The notes: generated by a model from the letters alone, not told the origin. A stretch of 64,000 bases of DNA from JAWVFM01 sp963843315 (GCA_963843315.1 CAWJJU010000002.1:496001-560000); one strand, 5' to 3'. Shown: positions 45,773 to 54,921, counted from the first letter of the stretch. Made by a program: numbers and translations.

Positions 45773-46354
45773 ATGAAAGCCCGCAGCCACAGGCAACTTT
45801 TCCTGCTCGCAGCCGCGGCGCTGTGCGCGGTGCTCCTGGCGGCGTGCGGTTCGGGCTCGACTTCGGCCTCGCAGGCGCCCAACTACGCGACCGCGCTGAA
45901 GGGCGCGCCGGCGCCGATGGCGGGCCTCTACGAGCAGACCGGGTACGGCGACCACCCGGCGCTCGTTGCGGGCGGCGTCGACGGCTTCGCCTCGGAGCTC
46001 GCAAAGCTGAAGGGCACCCCGGTCGTCGCCAACGTATGGGGCTCGTGGTGCGGACCGTGTCGCGTCGAGTACCCATATCTGCAGCAGGCGGCTGCCAAGT
46101 TCGGCAAGCGGGTCGCCTTCGTCGGCGTCGACGCGCTCGACCAGGACGCGGCGGCGAAGACCTTCCTCGACTCAAACGAGGTCCCGTATCCGAGCTACAC
46201 GGACCCCAACGGCGACGCGAAGGACTACTTCCACGTCGTGGGCCTCCCGGCGACGGTCATCTACGACTCCTCGGGCAAGCTCGTCCACACGAACCAGGGC
46301 GGCTACGCCTCGCAGTCGGCGCTCTTCGCCGACATCCAGAAGTACGCGAACTAG
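45773..46354 (+). CDS. TlpA/ResA-like thioredoxin-fold lipoprotein
   Basis: A 193-residue membrane-anchored thioredoxin-fold protein. A lipoprotein signal ends at C25 (LLAAC) and the redox motif is WCGPC in GSWCGPCRVEY. ResA/TlpA/CcmX-type proteins reduce apocytochrome c cysteines outside the membrane before heme attachment, so this fits the cytochrome maturation operon ten kilobases upstream; that link is inferred. The start is ATG 45773. It is divergent from the helicase gene. Confidence 0.9.
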   Translation: MKARSHRQLFLLAAAALCAVLLAACGSGSTSASQAPNYATALKGAPAPMAGLYEQTGYGDHPALVAGGVDGFASELAKLKGTPVVANVWGSWCGPCRVEYPYLQQAAAKFGKRVAFVGVDALDQDAAAKTFLDSNEVPYPSYTDPNGDAKDYFHVVGLPATVIYDSSGKLVHTNQGGYASQSALFADIQKYAN

Positions 46355-46388
46355 CCCCCGGCCCTCCACCGCCCGCCCACCAGCCGCC

Positions 46389-46432
46389 GAGATGCGAAAA
46401 AGAGCCGCTCTGAGGGCGCAAATTCGCATCTC
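46389..46432. other. 44-base hairpin between tlpA-like gene and nfeD
   Basis: GAGATGCGAA (46389-46398) and TTCGCATCTC (46423-46432) are perfect ten-base arms around a 24-base loop that itself contains AGAG/CTCT. It ends 15 bases before the GATAAT box of nfeD. It may terminate the upstream gene or regulate the downstream one. Confidence 0.6.
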
Positions 46433-46460
46433 AGCGCGGTATGAGCGGATAATCGGCAGG

Positions 46461-47835
46461 GTGCGAGCCCGCGTCGCCTTCATTGCCCTTCTGGCCGTTG
46501 GCGCCACGCTGACACCGGCGCTGAACGCCACGTGCGCCCGCGCAGACCTCGGGCGAGACCTCGGACGTCGCCTATTCCATTCAGCTGCAGGCGACAATCG
46601 ACCCCGCCACCCAGAGGTGGATCTCCAGCGCCCTCGACGATGCGGCCTCCAGCCACGCGGCCATCGCGATCATCCGGCTCGACACGCCGGGCGGGCTCGT
46701 CGACTCGCTGCGCGCGATCGTTCAGGACATCGAGTCGGCGCCGATGCCCGTCGTCGTCTACGTCTCGCCCAACGGCGCCCGCGCCGCCTCGGCGGGCGCG
46801 TACATCACCGAGGCGGCAGACGTCGCCGCGATGGCGCCGGAGACCAACATCGGCTCGGCCACGCCGATCGGGCTCTCGCCGACTGGCGGCGAATCCGACC
46901 TGGACCGCAAGATCGTCAACGACGCCGCCGCCTCGATGCGGGCGCTCGCCACGGTTCACGGCCGCAACCCCGACCTGGCCCAGGAGCTCGTCCGCAACGC
47001 CACCAACGTCACGGCGCAGGAGGCAAAGCGCGCGGGCTTGATCGACGTCATCGCCCCGACCGAGGAGGACCTGCTCACCCAGCTCGACGGGTTCCAGGTG
47101 AAGGGGCCGAAGGCGCAGACGCTCCACACGGCCGGCCTGGCCATCGAGCACCACGACATGCCGCTGACCTATCAGCTGCTGGAGGTCATCGTCAACCCCA
47201 GCGTCTCCTATCTGCTGCTGATCGCGGGGATCATCGGCATCGCCATCGAGCTCTTCATGCCGGGCGCGATCATTCCCGGGGCGTTCGGAGCCGTTTCGCT
47301 CCTGCTCGGCCTGTACGCGACCGCGCAGCTGCCGGTCGCGCCGGCGGGCGTGGCCCTGCTGATCCTCGGCTTCGGGCTCATCGTCGCCGAGGCTCATCTG
47401 CCGACGCACGGGATCCTGGGCATCGCGGGGGTGTTGTCGCTGGTCGCCTCCGGCCTCCTTCTCTACGACACCCACACCTCGGCGTTCGAGGTGTCCCCGG
47501 TGGTGGTGATTCTCGTGGCCGTGATCCTCGGCGGCGGCATGGCCGTCGCGGTCCAGAGGGCGGTCGCCGCGAGGCACCTGCCGAAGCGAACCGGCTGGGA
47601 GGAGCTCGTGGGCGCCGTGGCCGAGGTGCGCCAGCCGGTGGACCCAGAGGGCCAGGTATTCATAAACGGGGCTCTGTGGCGCGCGGTGCCGGCGGGGTCT
47701 GCGCGAGGCCTGGGCGGCGCGAGTAGAGTCCGCGTCGATTCCGTGCAGGGTCTGACTCTCAGGGTGAAGCCGGTAGAGGCCGGCGATGAAGAGGCCGTCC
47801 CAACGGGCGCAAGCGATCAGGAAGGAACTTCGTAG
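46461..47835 (+). CDS. nfeD: NfeD-family membrane serine protease (frame broken near 46540)
   Basis: An NfeD/ClpP-class membrane serine protease of about 458 residues, which works with slipin in membrane quality control. A signal peptide (ARVAFIALLAVGATLTPALNA) is followed by the ClpP-like domain: serine in ARAASAGAYI and a probable catalytic lysine in DRKIVND. Four to five membrane helices follow, then a soluble OB-like domain (GAVAEVRQPVDPEGQVFING). The frame changes at about 46538-46543, just after the signal peptide, where a CG repeat seems one unit short. GATAAT at 46448-46453 lies seven bases before GTG 46461. The slipin gene begins with the base after its stop. Confidence 0.9.
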
Positions 47836-48612
47836 ATGGGTGTAGCTATCGCCGTGGTGGTCGTGATCGCGATCATCGTCGTCTTCTTTCTCACGGCCTC
47901 GATCAGGATCCTCCGCGAGTACGAGCGCGGCGTCATCTTCCGCCTCGGCCGCCTGATCGCCCAGAAGGGCCCGGGCCTGATCATCCTCATCCCGATCATC
48001 GACCAGATGGTGCGGGTCGACCTGCGCACGGTCACGCTGAACGTCCCGCCCCAGGAGGTCATCACCAAGGACAACGTGACCGTCCGGGTAACCGCCGTCG
48101 CCTACTTCCGCGTGATCGACCCCAACATGGCCGTGACCGAGATCGAGAACTTCCTGGTCGCGACGACCCAGGTGTCGCAGACCACCCTGCGCTCGGTGCT
48201 CGGCAAGGCCGAGCTCGACACCCTGCTCTCCGAGCGCGACCGCCTGAACGCGGAGCTCCAGCAGATCATCGACACCCAGACCGAGCCCTGGGGGGTCAAG
48301 GTCACCTCGGTCGAGGTCAAGGACGTCGAGCTTCCGCAGGACATGCAGAGGGCCATCGCCCGCCAGGCCGAGGCCGAGCGCGAGCGTCGCGCGAAGGTGA
48401 TCGCCGCCGACGGCGAGTTCCAGGCCGCCGAGAAGCTCTCCCAGGCGGCGAAGATCATCTCCAGCGAGCCGGCCACCCTCCAGCTTCGCTACCTGCAGAC
48501 GCTCCTGGATCTGGGCGTCACCCAGAACTCGACGATCGTCTTCCCGCTGCCAATCGACCTGCTGACGGCCTTCCTCCCGAAGGGCGACCCCAGGGGCGGC
48601 TCGTTCGGCTGA
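47836..48612 (+). CDS. slipin (SPFH/stomatin-family protein)
   Basis: A 258-residue SPFH-domain protein with an N-terminal membrane helix (about 3-23), the stomatin core FRLGRLIAQKGPGLIILIPI and VDLRTVTLNVPPQEVITKDN, and a coiled coil with RQAEAERERRAKVIAADGE. Slipins form membrane-bound oligomers and are paired with NfeD in bacteria and archaea; the immediate NfeD neighbour fits this exactly. Confidence 0.95.
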   Translation: MGVAIAVVVVIAIIVVFFLTASIRILREYERGVIFRLGRLIAQKGPGLIILIPIIDQMVRVDLRTVTLNVPPQEVITKDNVTVRVTAVAYFRVIDPNMAVTEIENFLVATTQVSQTTLRSVLGKAELDTLLSERDRLNAELQQIIDTQTEPWGVKVTSVEVKDVELPQDMQRAIARQAEAERERRAKVIAADGEFQAAEKLSQAAKIISSEPATLQLRYLQTLLDLGVTQNSTIVFPLPIDLLTAFLPKGDPRGGSFG

Positions 48613-49667
48613 GCTCACCCGAGGTCAGGATCGACCAGCTGACCGGCCTGCGGGCCGTGCTGGCCCCTGGGCGCTCCGAGCGCCCCGACGCCTTCGCGCG
48701 CGAGCCGGCCGCGTCCGCCCCCGGCGCCGCCGAGCGCTGTCCCTTCTGCGAAGGCCGCGAGGACCGCACGCCGCCCGAGGTGTGGGCCGACCGCCCCGGC
48801 GGCGGCGCCCCTGACACGCCGGGGTGGCGCACGCGAAGCGTCCCCAACCTCTACCCCGTGCTGAGCGAGGCCGACGCGCCGCACGCCGCACCGGGCGCCG
48901 GCGAGAGCGGCGTCTCGAGCGGCATCGACCCGCTGGGCGGTTCGCGGCGCCAGTCCGGCGTCGACCTCTTCGCCTCGCAGCCCGCGGCGGGCGCGCACGA
49001 GGTGATCGTCAACACGCCGCGTCACGCGACGACCCTCGCGGCGCTCAGCGAGGCCGAGCTGGCGGTTGCGATCTCGGCCTGGCGGGAGCGAATGCGCGCG
49101 CGAGCGCAGGAGGCCGCCTACGTTCACCTGATCGTCAACGAAGGCCCCGACGCGGGCGCCTCGCTGGAGCACACGCATGCGCAGCTGTACGCGCTCGGCT
49201 TCGTCCCGGCCACCGTCGCCCGCGAGCGCGAGCGCGCCGGCGCCTACAACGAGCGCACGATGGGCGGGCACCTGCTCGGCGACGTGGCCGTGGAGGAGGT
49301 GCGCCGCCGCGAGCGCCTGGTGGCCATCGACGACGAGGCCATGCTCATCTGCCCCTGGGCCTCGGGCTCGCCCTTCGAGCTGCGCGTCGTGCCCCGCACC
49401 CCGGCGCCGTCGTTCGAGGACGACGGCGAGACGGGCACGGCGATGATCGCCACGGCCATCCGTGCGCTCGCCGGAGCCCTTGGCGCACCGCCCCAGCTGA
49501 ACCTCTGGGTGCGCACGGCGCCGCGCGGGGCGGGCGAGTTCTGCTGGCACGTCGACATCGTCCCCAGGCTCACGATTCGCGCCGGCTTCGAGCTCGGGAC
49601 GGGCGTTGACATCAACGTCTACCCGCCCGAGCGCGCGGCCGCCGACCTTCGCGAGGCGCTCACCTAG
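48609..49667 (+). CDS. GalT-like nucleotidyltransferase, possible CTG start
   Basis: A 352-residue histidine-triad-superfamily protein like galactose-1-phosphate uridylyltransferase. The zinc-site CPFC near residue 43, the NLYPVLSE region and the catalytic EHTHAQLYALG are present. The N-terminal PEVRIDQLTGLRAVLAPGR is typical of GalT but has no ATG, GTG or TTG in frame before it. CTG at 48609 overlaps the slipin TGA as CTGA, like the ATGA/GTGA junctions elsewhere here, and yields the full-length protein. The next usual start, GTG 48657, would remove the conserved N-terminus. The sugar substrate is not certain. Confidence 0.8.
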   Translation: MSSPEVRIDQLTGLRAVLAPGRSERPDAFAREPAASAPGAAERCPFCEGREDRTPPEVWADRPGGGAPDTPGWRTRSVPNLYPVLSEADAPHAAPGAGESGVSSGIDPLGGSRRQSGVDLFASQPAAGAHEVIVNTPRHATTLAALSEAELAVAISAWRERMRARAQEAAYVHLIVNEGPDAGASLEHTHAQLYALGFVPATVARERERAGAYNERTMGGHLLGDVAVEEVRRRERLVAIDDEAMLICPWASGSPFELRVVPRTPAPSFEDDGETGTAMIATAIRALAGALGAPPQLNLWVRTAPRGAGEFCWHVDIVPRLTIRAGFELGTGVDINVYPPERAAADLREALT

Positions 49668-49692
49668 CCGCGCCCGGCTACGCTGCCCGCGC

Positions 49693-50386
49693 GTGAGCGT
49701 CGCCCCCACAGCCCGCCCGTTCCCCGCCTTTATCGCCGACGCGTCCCAGGAGGGCGCGCCCGTACGGGCGCTGGGGCGAGCAGCTGACCGAGGCGTTCGC
49801 GGCCGCCTGCGCGCCCTACGTCGAGGAGGCCGGAGCGGCGATGGAGCCCACCGAGATCCGCTGGTTTCCCGAGCGCGGCTGGGGCGGGCGCGTGTACATC
49901 CCGGCGAGCGCGCGCACCGAGACCGCCGCCGGCACGCCCATCGAGTACTTCGGCCACGTCTCGTTCGTGCGCCCAGGCGACGAAGAGCCCGGCGAGGTGC
50001 GGGCGACCGCCGACTTCACCGACGTGACGGCCGACGACAACCCCGACTGGAAGATCGACCTGAACGACGACGTCGTCGGGCGCTGGCTCTCCGAGGCCGA
50101 GCGCGGCGGCGACGTGACCCTCGTCTGGGGCCTGCCGCTTGTGCGCGGGGCCGTGGCCGCCACCGCCGAGCTCGACGGCGTCCTCGTCGACCAGTCGCCG
50201 GTTGTCGAGGGCCGCTTCACGCTCGTCGCCGTCGACGCCATGCACGGCTTCGGCGACCAGCTCTTCCTCGAGGTCCGCCTCTGGGACCGCGAGCTGCGCG
50301 AGCTGGCGGCCGAGAGCCTCTACGTCGAGGACGACGACGAGCCGGAGGAAGCTGCCGCCGCCGAGCCGGCAGGGGATGGCGAGTAG
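49693..50386 (+). CDS. hypothetical protein (frame broken near 49762)
   Basis: A protein of about 230 residues, predicted cytoplasmic and acidic, ending in a Glu/Ala-rich tail. FPERGWGGRVYIPASARTE and HVSFVRPGDEEPGEVRATAD are the most distinctive parts. I do not know the family. An extra G at about 49762 separates the first 24 residues from the rest; without it, ASQEGAPYGRWGEQLTEAFA is read. TACGCT at 49679-49684 lies eight bases before GTG 49693. It ends three bases before the converging acylase gene. Confidence 0.7.
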
Positions 50387-50389
50387 CGC

Positions 50390-52819
50390 CTAGCGCCCGG
50401 CTCGCGCGCCGCCGCCGAGGCGCCTGACCCTCAGGTGCGGATCGCGGGAGATCTGGCCCGAGCAGAAGCGGTCGCGCACCCAGCGCTTCTTCGAGAACAG
50501 GCGCGTCTGGTCGTCGTAGTGCGGCGAGGCGGGGTTCTCCGTCTGCGAGTAGGTGAGGATCGTGAACGCCTTCGGGCAGCGACCTGCCATGTGCGCGGCC
50601 ATCACGAAGCTCGACCCGTGCGGGACGTTGGGATACCCCTTGCCCGGCACGAACGGAGCGTTGATGGCGTTGAAGACGCCGTTGGGGTCGCCGGGCCCGC
50701 CATGGATCGGGATGCGCCGGCCGTTGCGGACCACGTACTGGTAGGCGCCGAGCTTGGCGTTCAGCGGGATGTTGGAGGAGCGCAGGTCGGTCACAGCATC
50801 GGCCAGCGCCTGCTGCACGAGCGGGTTCGCCGTGTTCAGGCCGCTGGGGGTGTCGACCGGGTCGGCGGCGTCGAACTGCGTGGTGTAGATGCCGGGCGGC
50901 CCCACGACCGGGACCGACCCGAGCAGCCGGCTCGCGAACCGCTGGAAGAGGACGTCTCCGCGGGAGCCGAGGTTGGCGTGCAGGTCCCAGTGCTTCAGCA
51001 CCGGGCAGGCGTCGCTCACGTCGACCGGGCCGCTCGAGCCGATCATCGTCGGGTTCGCCTCGCAGTAGGAGACGAGCTCGTCGCGCCAGAGCTCGCCCGA
51101 GTAGACGCGGTCGTTGAAGACCATCCTGCGCAGGTAGCCCAGGGTGAACTTCTTCCCGGGCACGCCGTGGCGTCCGTGCAGCCGCTGGCGGACCATCGTC
51201 AGGCCCAGGCGCGTGCGCAGCGTCCGGGCGGTGCGCTCGTCCCCGATGATGCGGGCGAAGCCCTCGAGAGGATGCGCGGGGTTCGACAGCCAGTAGCTGT
51301 CGTTGGAGTTGGTGACGTAGTCGCTTCGCATCAGGTGGGGGAGGTTCGACGGGCCGAAGATGCCCGGCTCGACCGCGTCCGGGTCCGAGCCCCACTCGCA
51401 CGACGAGCGCGAGCCGTCGAGGATCGGCAGGCCGAGCGCCTGGAACGTCGTCGCGCCGAGCGCGGTGTCGCAGGCCTGCGCCTCGGCGTTCGTCACGTGC
51501 GGAACCACCGAGATGTCGGCGTAGAGGGCTCGGCCCTTCGAGTCCGAGGCCAGGGTGTTGACCCATGGGACCCCCTGGTCGTGCTCGAGGATGTGCAGCG
51601 CCTGGGGAGTCGACTGCGCCCTGTCGACGTCGAAGAAGTGGTTGAGGTAGCGGAAGTTGTCGGCGTTGGCATCGCGCATGGCAAACGCGGCGACGGGCGT
51701 CCAGGGCAGCGGGATCCCCACCAGGCTGGAGATCATCGGGCCCTGGATCGTCGAGTAGAAGGTGTGGGTTCGCTTCTCGAGGCCCGAGGGAGTCCTGACC
51801 TTCACGGTCACGTCCTGGCTCTTCATCTGCTTCGGCTGCCCGTCGTAGAGGTAGGTCGTGGGCGATCCGGGGACGAGCGTCAGCTGGTAGGGGGTGAAGC
51901 GGTAGGCGGTCGACACCGTGTGGCTCCACGCCAGGTGCCGCGTGTGGCCGATCAGCACCAGCGGCACGCCGTAGAGGCTCGCGCCGGAGACGTTCATCTT
52001 CCCCGGCACGGTCAGCTGCGACTCGAAGAAGCGCTCCGAGCCCTGCCAGGGAAAGTGCGGGTTGCCCAGCATCAGGCCGTGGCCGTCGCTCGTGGCGTCC
52101 TTGCCGAGAGCCACGGCGTTCGAGCCGATGTCCGGGTGCAGGCGCTCGCCGAGCTGCTCGATCTGATCCGGAGTCAGCGACGGCTGCGCGCTTCCGGCGC
52201 CGGACTTCATCACCGGCGGCGTGGGCGGCGCGGCCTGCGAGATGCCGTCGATCGCCACGCCCTGGCTCGCGAGAAGGCCGAGCTGGTAGAAGCGCCGGAA
52301 GACCTCCTTCGTGGTGATGGGATGCACCCACTTCGCGCCGCGGCAGCGCGGGTCGGGAAGGTTGTTCACCCCGGTCTTGCGGAGGTAGGCGTCATAGCCG
52401 GCCGCGTAGCCGCGGGCGATCCGGATCACCTGCGGCTTCGGGCCCCGAGGCGGCTTGCGCTTCAGGAGCTTCTCGACGGTCCGGTCGTCGATGACCTTCT
52501 GGAAGAAGAAGTCCGAATCGAGGTTGTTGAAGGTGAAGCCGTTGCCCTGGAACGTCCAGCTCTCGTCGGGCCCGAAGTAGCGGGAGCGCTGCGCGTCGAC
52601 CGTCACGTAGGAGTCGGCGATGGTGCAGATGTCCTGGCTTGCGAACGCGTAGCCGTAGCCGTAGCCGAGGTCACCCCAGTTGTCGGCGAGGATCCGCGGG
52701 ACTCCGTAGCTGGTCGTGCGGATCGTTGCGCGGTAGCGGTGCGCCCCGGCGTTCGCGGGCCATGCGGCGAGCGCCACCACCATCGCCAGCCCTGCGACGA
52801 GCTTTCCCCGAGTCCCCAT
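50390..52819 (-). CDS. penicillin-acylase-family (S45) secreted amidohydrolase
   Basis: An 809-residue secreted Ntn-hydrolase. A signal peptide at about 1-26 is followed by the alpha chain, a linker and the autocatalytic Gly-Ser junction at 232-233 (DIGSNAVALG), which makes S233 the N-terminal nucleophile of the beta chain. YVTNSNDSYWLSNPAHPLEG contains the usual oxyanion asparagine, and PGNP-like GNPHFPW, which binds substrate, is clear. The family includes penicillin acylases, aculeacin acylase and AHL acylases; deacylation of a lipopeptide or quorum signal is possible. No partner gene is visible. Confidence 0.92.
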   Translation of the reverse strand: MGTRGKLVAGLAMVVALAAWPANAGAHRYRATIRTTSYGVPRILADNWGDLGYGYGYAFASQDICTIADSYVTVDAQRSRYFGPDESWTFQGNGFTFNNLDSDFFFQKVIDDRTVEKLLKRKPPRGPKPQVIRIARGYAAGYDAYLRKTGVNNLPDPRCRGAKWVHPITTKEVFRRFYQLGLLASQGVAIDGISQAAPPTPPVMKSGAGSAQPSLTPDQIEQLGERLHPDIGSNAVALGKDATSDGHGLMLGNPHFPWQGSERFFESQLTVPGKMNVSGASLYGVPLVLIGHTRHLAWSHTVSTAYRFTPYQLTLVPGSPTTYLYDGQPKQMKSQDVTVKVRTPSGLEKRTHTFYSTIQGPMISSLVGIPLPWTPVAAFAMRDANADNFRYLNHFFDVDRAQSTPQALHILEHDQGVPWVNTLASDSKGRALYADISVVPHVTNAEAQACDTALGATTFQALGLPILDGSRSSCEWGSDPDAVEPGIFGPSNLPHLMRSDYVTNSNDSYWLSNPAHPLEGFARIIGDERTARTLRTRLGLTMVRQRLHGRHGVPGKKFTLGYLRRMVFNDRVYSGELWRDELVSYCEANPTMIGSSGPVDVSDACPVLKHWDLHANLGSRGDVLFQRFASRLLGSVPVVGPPGIYTTQFDAADPVDTPSGLNTANPLVQQALADAVTDLRSSNIPLNAKLGAYQYVVRNGRRIPIHGGPGDPNGVFNAINAPFVPGKGYPNVPHGSSFVMAAHMAGRCPKAFTILTYSQTENPASPHYDDQTRLFSKKRWVRDRFCSGQISRDPHLRVRRLGGGARAGR

Positions 52820-52880
52820 CGGCCGGCGAGTCTAGATGTGCCGCCCGGGCGCCGCGCCACCTCCCGGGCGGCCCCGGGGC

Positions 52881-54299
52881 CTACGCGACGGCGCCGCCCA
52901 GCGAGCCGGGGATCGGCTCCTCGCTCGGCTCCGTCGCCGTCCGGGGCACGCGGATGCGGCCGATGAAGGCGGCGGCAACGGCGGCGGCAAGGGACGCTCC
53001 GAGCATCACGTACCAGCCGCGCTGGAAGGCGACAACCGCCTCGTCGGACGCCGGGTTGCCGAGCACCGCGATCAGGATCGCGATGCCCATCGCGGACCCG
53101 ATCTGGCGCGACATGCCGAACACGGCGCTGCCCGTCGCGAAGCGCGCGGCCGGCAGCGAGGCCGCCGCGGCGCTTGCCAGCGACGGGATCACCAGGCCGA
53201 CGCCGGCGCCGCCGATGATCATCCCCGGCAGGAAGTCGGCCGCGTAATCGGGGGTGGTGCCGACGTTGGCGATCCACCACACGCCGCCCAGGGCGAACAC
53301 CAGGGCGCCCGGCAGCGCCACGGCGCGCTGGCCGAAGCGGGCGGACAGCAGCCCCGCCGGCACCGAGAAGAGCGCCGCCGTCAGGGGCCCGGGAGCGATC
53401 TGAAGGCCGGCGGTGAGGATGTCCTCGCCCCACACGCGGGTCAGGAACAGGACGCTCGCCAGCAGCATCGAGCCGAACGCGGTGAAGAACAGGAACGAGG
53501 AGACGTTGGCGGCCGCGAACGAGCGCACCTCCAGAAGCGAAAGCTCGATCACCGGCACCGGGTGGCGGGCCGAGCGCCGCACGAATCCGGCGAGCAGGAG
53601 CAGCGCCGCGGCCGCGAGGCCGATCACCCGGGTGCTGCCCCAGCCCCAGTCCGGTCCCTCGACGATCGCCGCGGTCAGGCTGGCGATGCCGAGCGTCAGC
53701 ATCAGCGCGCCGATGAGGTCGGGCAGGGCGTGCGGCCCCGGCTCGCGCGACTCGCGCAGGACGCGGGCCGCGATCGTCCCGACGACCAGCCCGATCGGGA
53801 TGTTGACCAGGAACACCCAGTGCCAGCTGAGCTGAACGAGCAGCCCGCCCACCGGGGGGCCCGCCGCCGCGGCGACGGCGCCCGACGCCGACCACATGGC
53901 GACCGCCGGGGCGCGCTTCTCGGGCGGGAACTCGGGCAGCAGCAGGGCGAGCGATGTGGGCAGCAGCGCCGCGCCGCCCATCGCCTGGACCACGCGGGCT
54001 GCGATCAGGAAGCCCACGCTCGGCGCCGCGGCGCAGAGCGCGGAGCCCGCGAGGAAGACCGCCAGGCCGGTCAGGAATACCCGCCGGCGCCCCACCATGT
54101 CGGCGAGCCTGCCGAACGGGACCAGCAGCGCGGCGAAGACGATCGCGTAGGCGTTGAGGATCCACGAGAGGGTGGCGTCGCTGGCGCCGCCGAAGTCCGC
54201 CTGGATGCTGGGGAAGGCGACGTTGACGATGAAGAGGTCGAGGCTGGCGACGAACGTCGCGATCGAGACGACTGCCAGGACCTTGTTTCGCTGCTGCAT
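52881..54299 (-). CDS. MFS drug:H+ antiporter, DHA2 (EmrB) family
   Basis: A 472-residue transporter with about 14 helices. The N-terminal FVASLDLFIVNVAFPSIQAD, WILNAYAIVFAALLVPFGRLADMVGRRR and GPPVGGLLVQLSWHWVFLVNIPIGL are DHA2/EmrB motifs A to C. It exports small toxic compounds using the proton gradient. The ATG at 54299 is used because it follows GGGAG and starts MQQRNKVLAV; the frame is open further upstream. It is divergent from an HxlR regulator that probably represses it. Confidence 0.93.
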   Translation of the reverse strand: MQQRNKVLAVVSIATFVASLDLFIVNVAFPSIQADFGGASDATLSWILNAYAIVFAALLVPFGRLADMVGRRRVFLTGLAVFLAGSALCAAAPSVGFLIAARVVQAMGGAALLPTSLALLLPEFPPEKRAPAVAMWSASGAVAAAAGPPVGGLLVQLSWHWVFLVNIPIGLVVGTIAARVLRESREPGPHALPDLIGALMLTLGIASLTAAIVEGPDWGWGSTRVIGLAAAALLLLAGFVRRSARHPVPVIELSLLEVRSFAAANVSSFLFFTAFGSMLLASVLFLTRVWGEDILTAGLQIAPGPLTAALFSVPAGLLSARFGQRAVALPGALVFALGGVWWIANVGTTPDYAADFLPGMIIGGAGVGLVIPSLASAAAASLPAARFATGSAVFGMSRQIGSAMGIAILIAVLGNPASDEAVVAFQRGWYVMLGASLAAAVAAAFIGRIRVPRTATEPSEEPIPGSLGGAVA

Positions 54300-54319
54300 T
54301 TCGCGCTCCCGGAAGGTAG

Positions 54320-54376
54320 GTTGCTTGACGCAACGCACGCTAGCAGCTTTTGCAAAGGCGAGTTGCGTGACACTAC
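54320..54376. promoter_or_regulatory. twin operator candidate between MFS and HxlR genes
   Basis: GTTGCTTGACGCAAC at 54320-54334 has perfect GTTGC/GCAAC arms. GTTGCGTGACACTAC at 54362-54376 matches it at 12 of 15 positions, 42 bases away, about four helical turns. The second copy covers the -35 of the HxlR promoter. Such paired sites suit a dimeric winged-helix repressor. Confidence 0.45.
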
Positions 54377-54391
54377 TCACACCGCTACACT
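54363..54391 (+). promoter_or_regulatory. HxlR gene promoter, leaderless type
   Basis: TTGCGT at 54363-54368 and TACACT at 54386-54391 are 17 bases apart; GTG 54398 begins seven bases after the -10, about where transcription should start. Confidence 0.55.
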
Positions 54392-54397
54392 CGCTCC

Positions 54398-54907
54398 GTG
54401 CTTCGCAGGACCTACGACGAACAGCACTGCTCGATCGCCTCGTCGCTCGAGTTGCTCGGCGAGCGCTGGACGCTGCTCGTAATCCGCGACGCCTTCCTCG
54501 GCGTCCGTCGCTTCGACGAGTTCCAGCGCCGGCTGGGGATCGCCCGCAACGTCCTCACCGACCGTCTCAACCGCCTGGTCGACGAGGGGGTTCTCGAGCG
54601 CCGCCGCTACCAGGAGCGCCCCGAGCGCTTCGAGTACCGCCTCACCGACAAGGGCCTCGAGCTCTGGCCGATCCTCAACGAGATCATGCGCTGGGGCGAC
54701 AGGCACGCGATCGACGGGCCGCCGCCCATGGTGGTTCGCCATCGCGACTGCGGCGGCGAGGTCGGCGAGCGCCGCATCTGCACTCGCTGCGGCGCCGAGC
54801 TCACCGCGCGCGACGTCCGCGCAGAGCCCGGCCCCGGCGCTCGACCCGACAAGCTCCCACTCGCGGCTGCCCAGACTCGCTCAGCCCCGAGGGTGGGAGC
54901 GGGCTGA
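54398..54907 (+). CDS. HxlR-family transcriptional regulator with C-terminal zinc ribbon
   Basis: A 169-residue winged-helix regulator. CSIASSLELLGERWTLLVIRDAFLG is the HxlR signature with a redox-sensitive cysteine near residue 11, and FDEFQRRLGIARNVLTDRL is the recognition helix region. The C-terminal third is unusual in size and contains a four-cysteine pattern (DCGGEVGERRICTRCG) that could bind zinc, plus a disordered tail. It likely controls the divergent MFS exporter and itself. Confidence 0.92.
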   Translation: MLRRTYDEQHCSIASSLELLGERWTLLVIRDAFLGVRRFDEFQRRLGIARNVLTDRLNRLVDEGVLERRRYQERPERFEYRLTDKGLELWPILNEIMRWGDRHAIDGPPPMVVRHRDCGGEVGERRICTRCGAELTARDVRAEPGPGARPDKLPLAAAQTRSAPRVGAG

Positions 54908-54921
54908 CCTCGAGGGCGCGC

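Noticed and set aside
41315..45955. 1546-residue minus-strand frame as a single giant protein
   Set aside because: Only the part from 45610 to about 43077 is helicase; the rest is antisense of birA and DUF62 reached through a frameshift, and the helicase's own stop is at 43030-43032.
50390..52819. Antibiotic-resistance or quorum-quenching function for the acylase
   Set aside because: The family is certain but substrate specificity cannot be read from sequence and there is no supporting neighbour.
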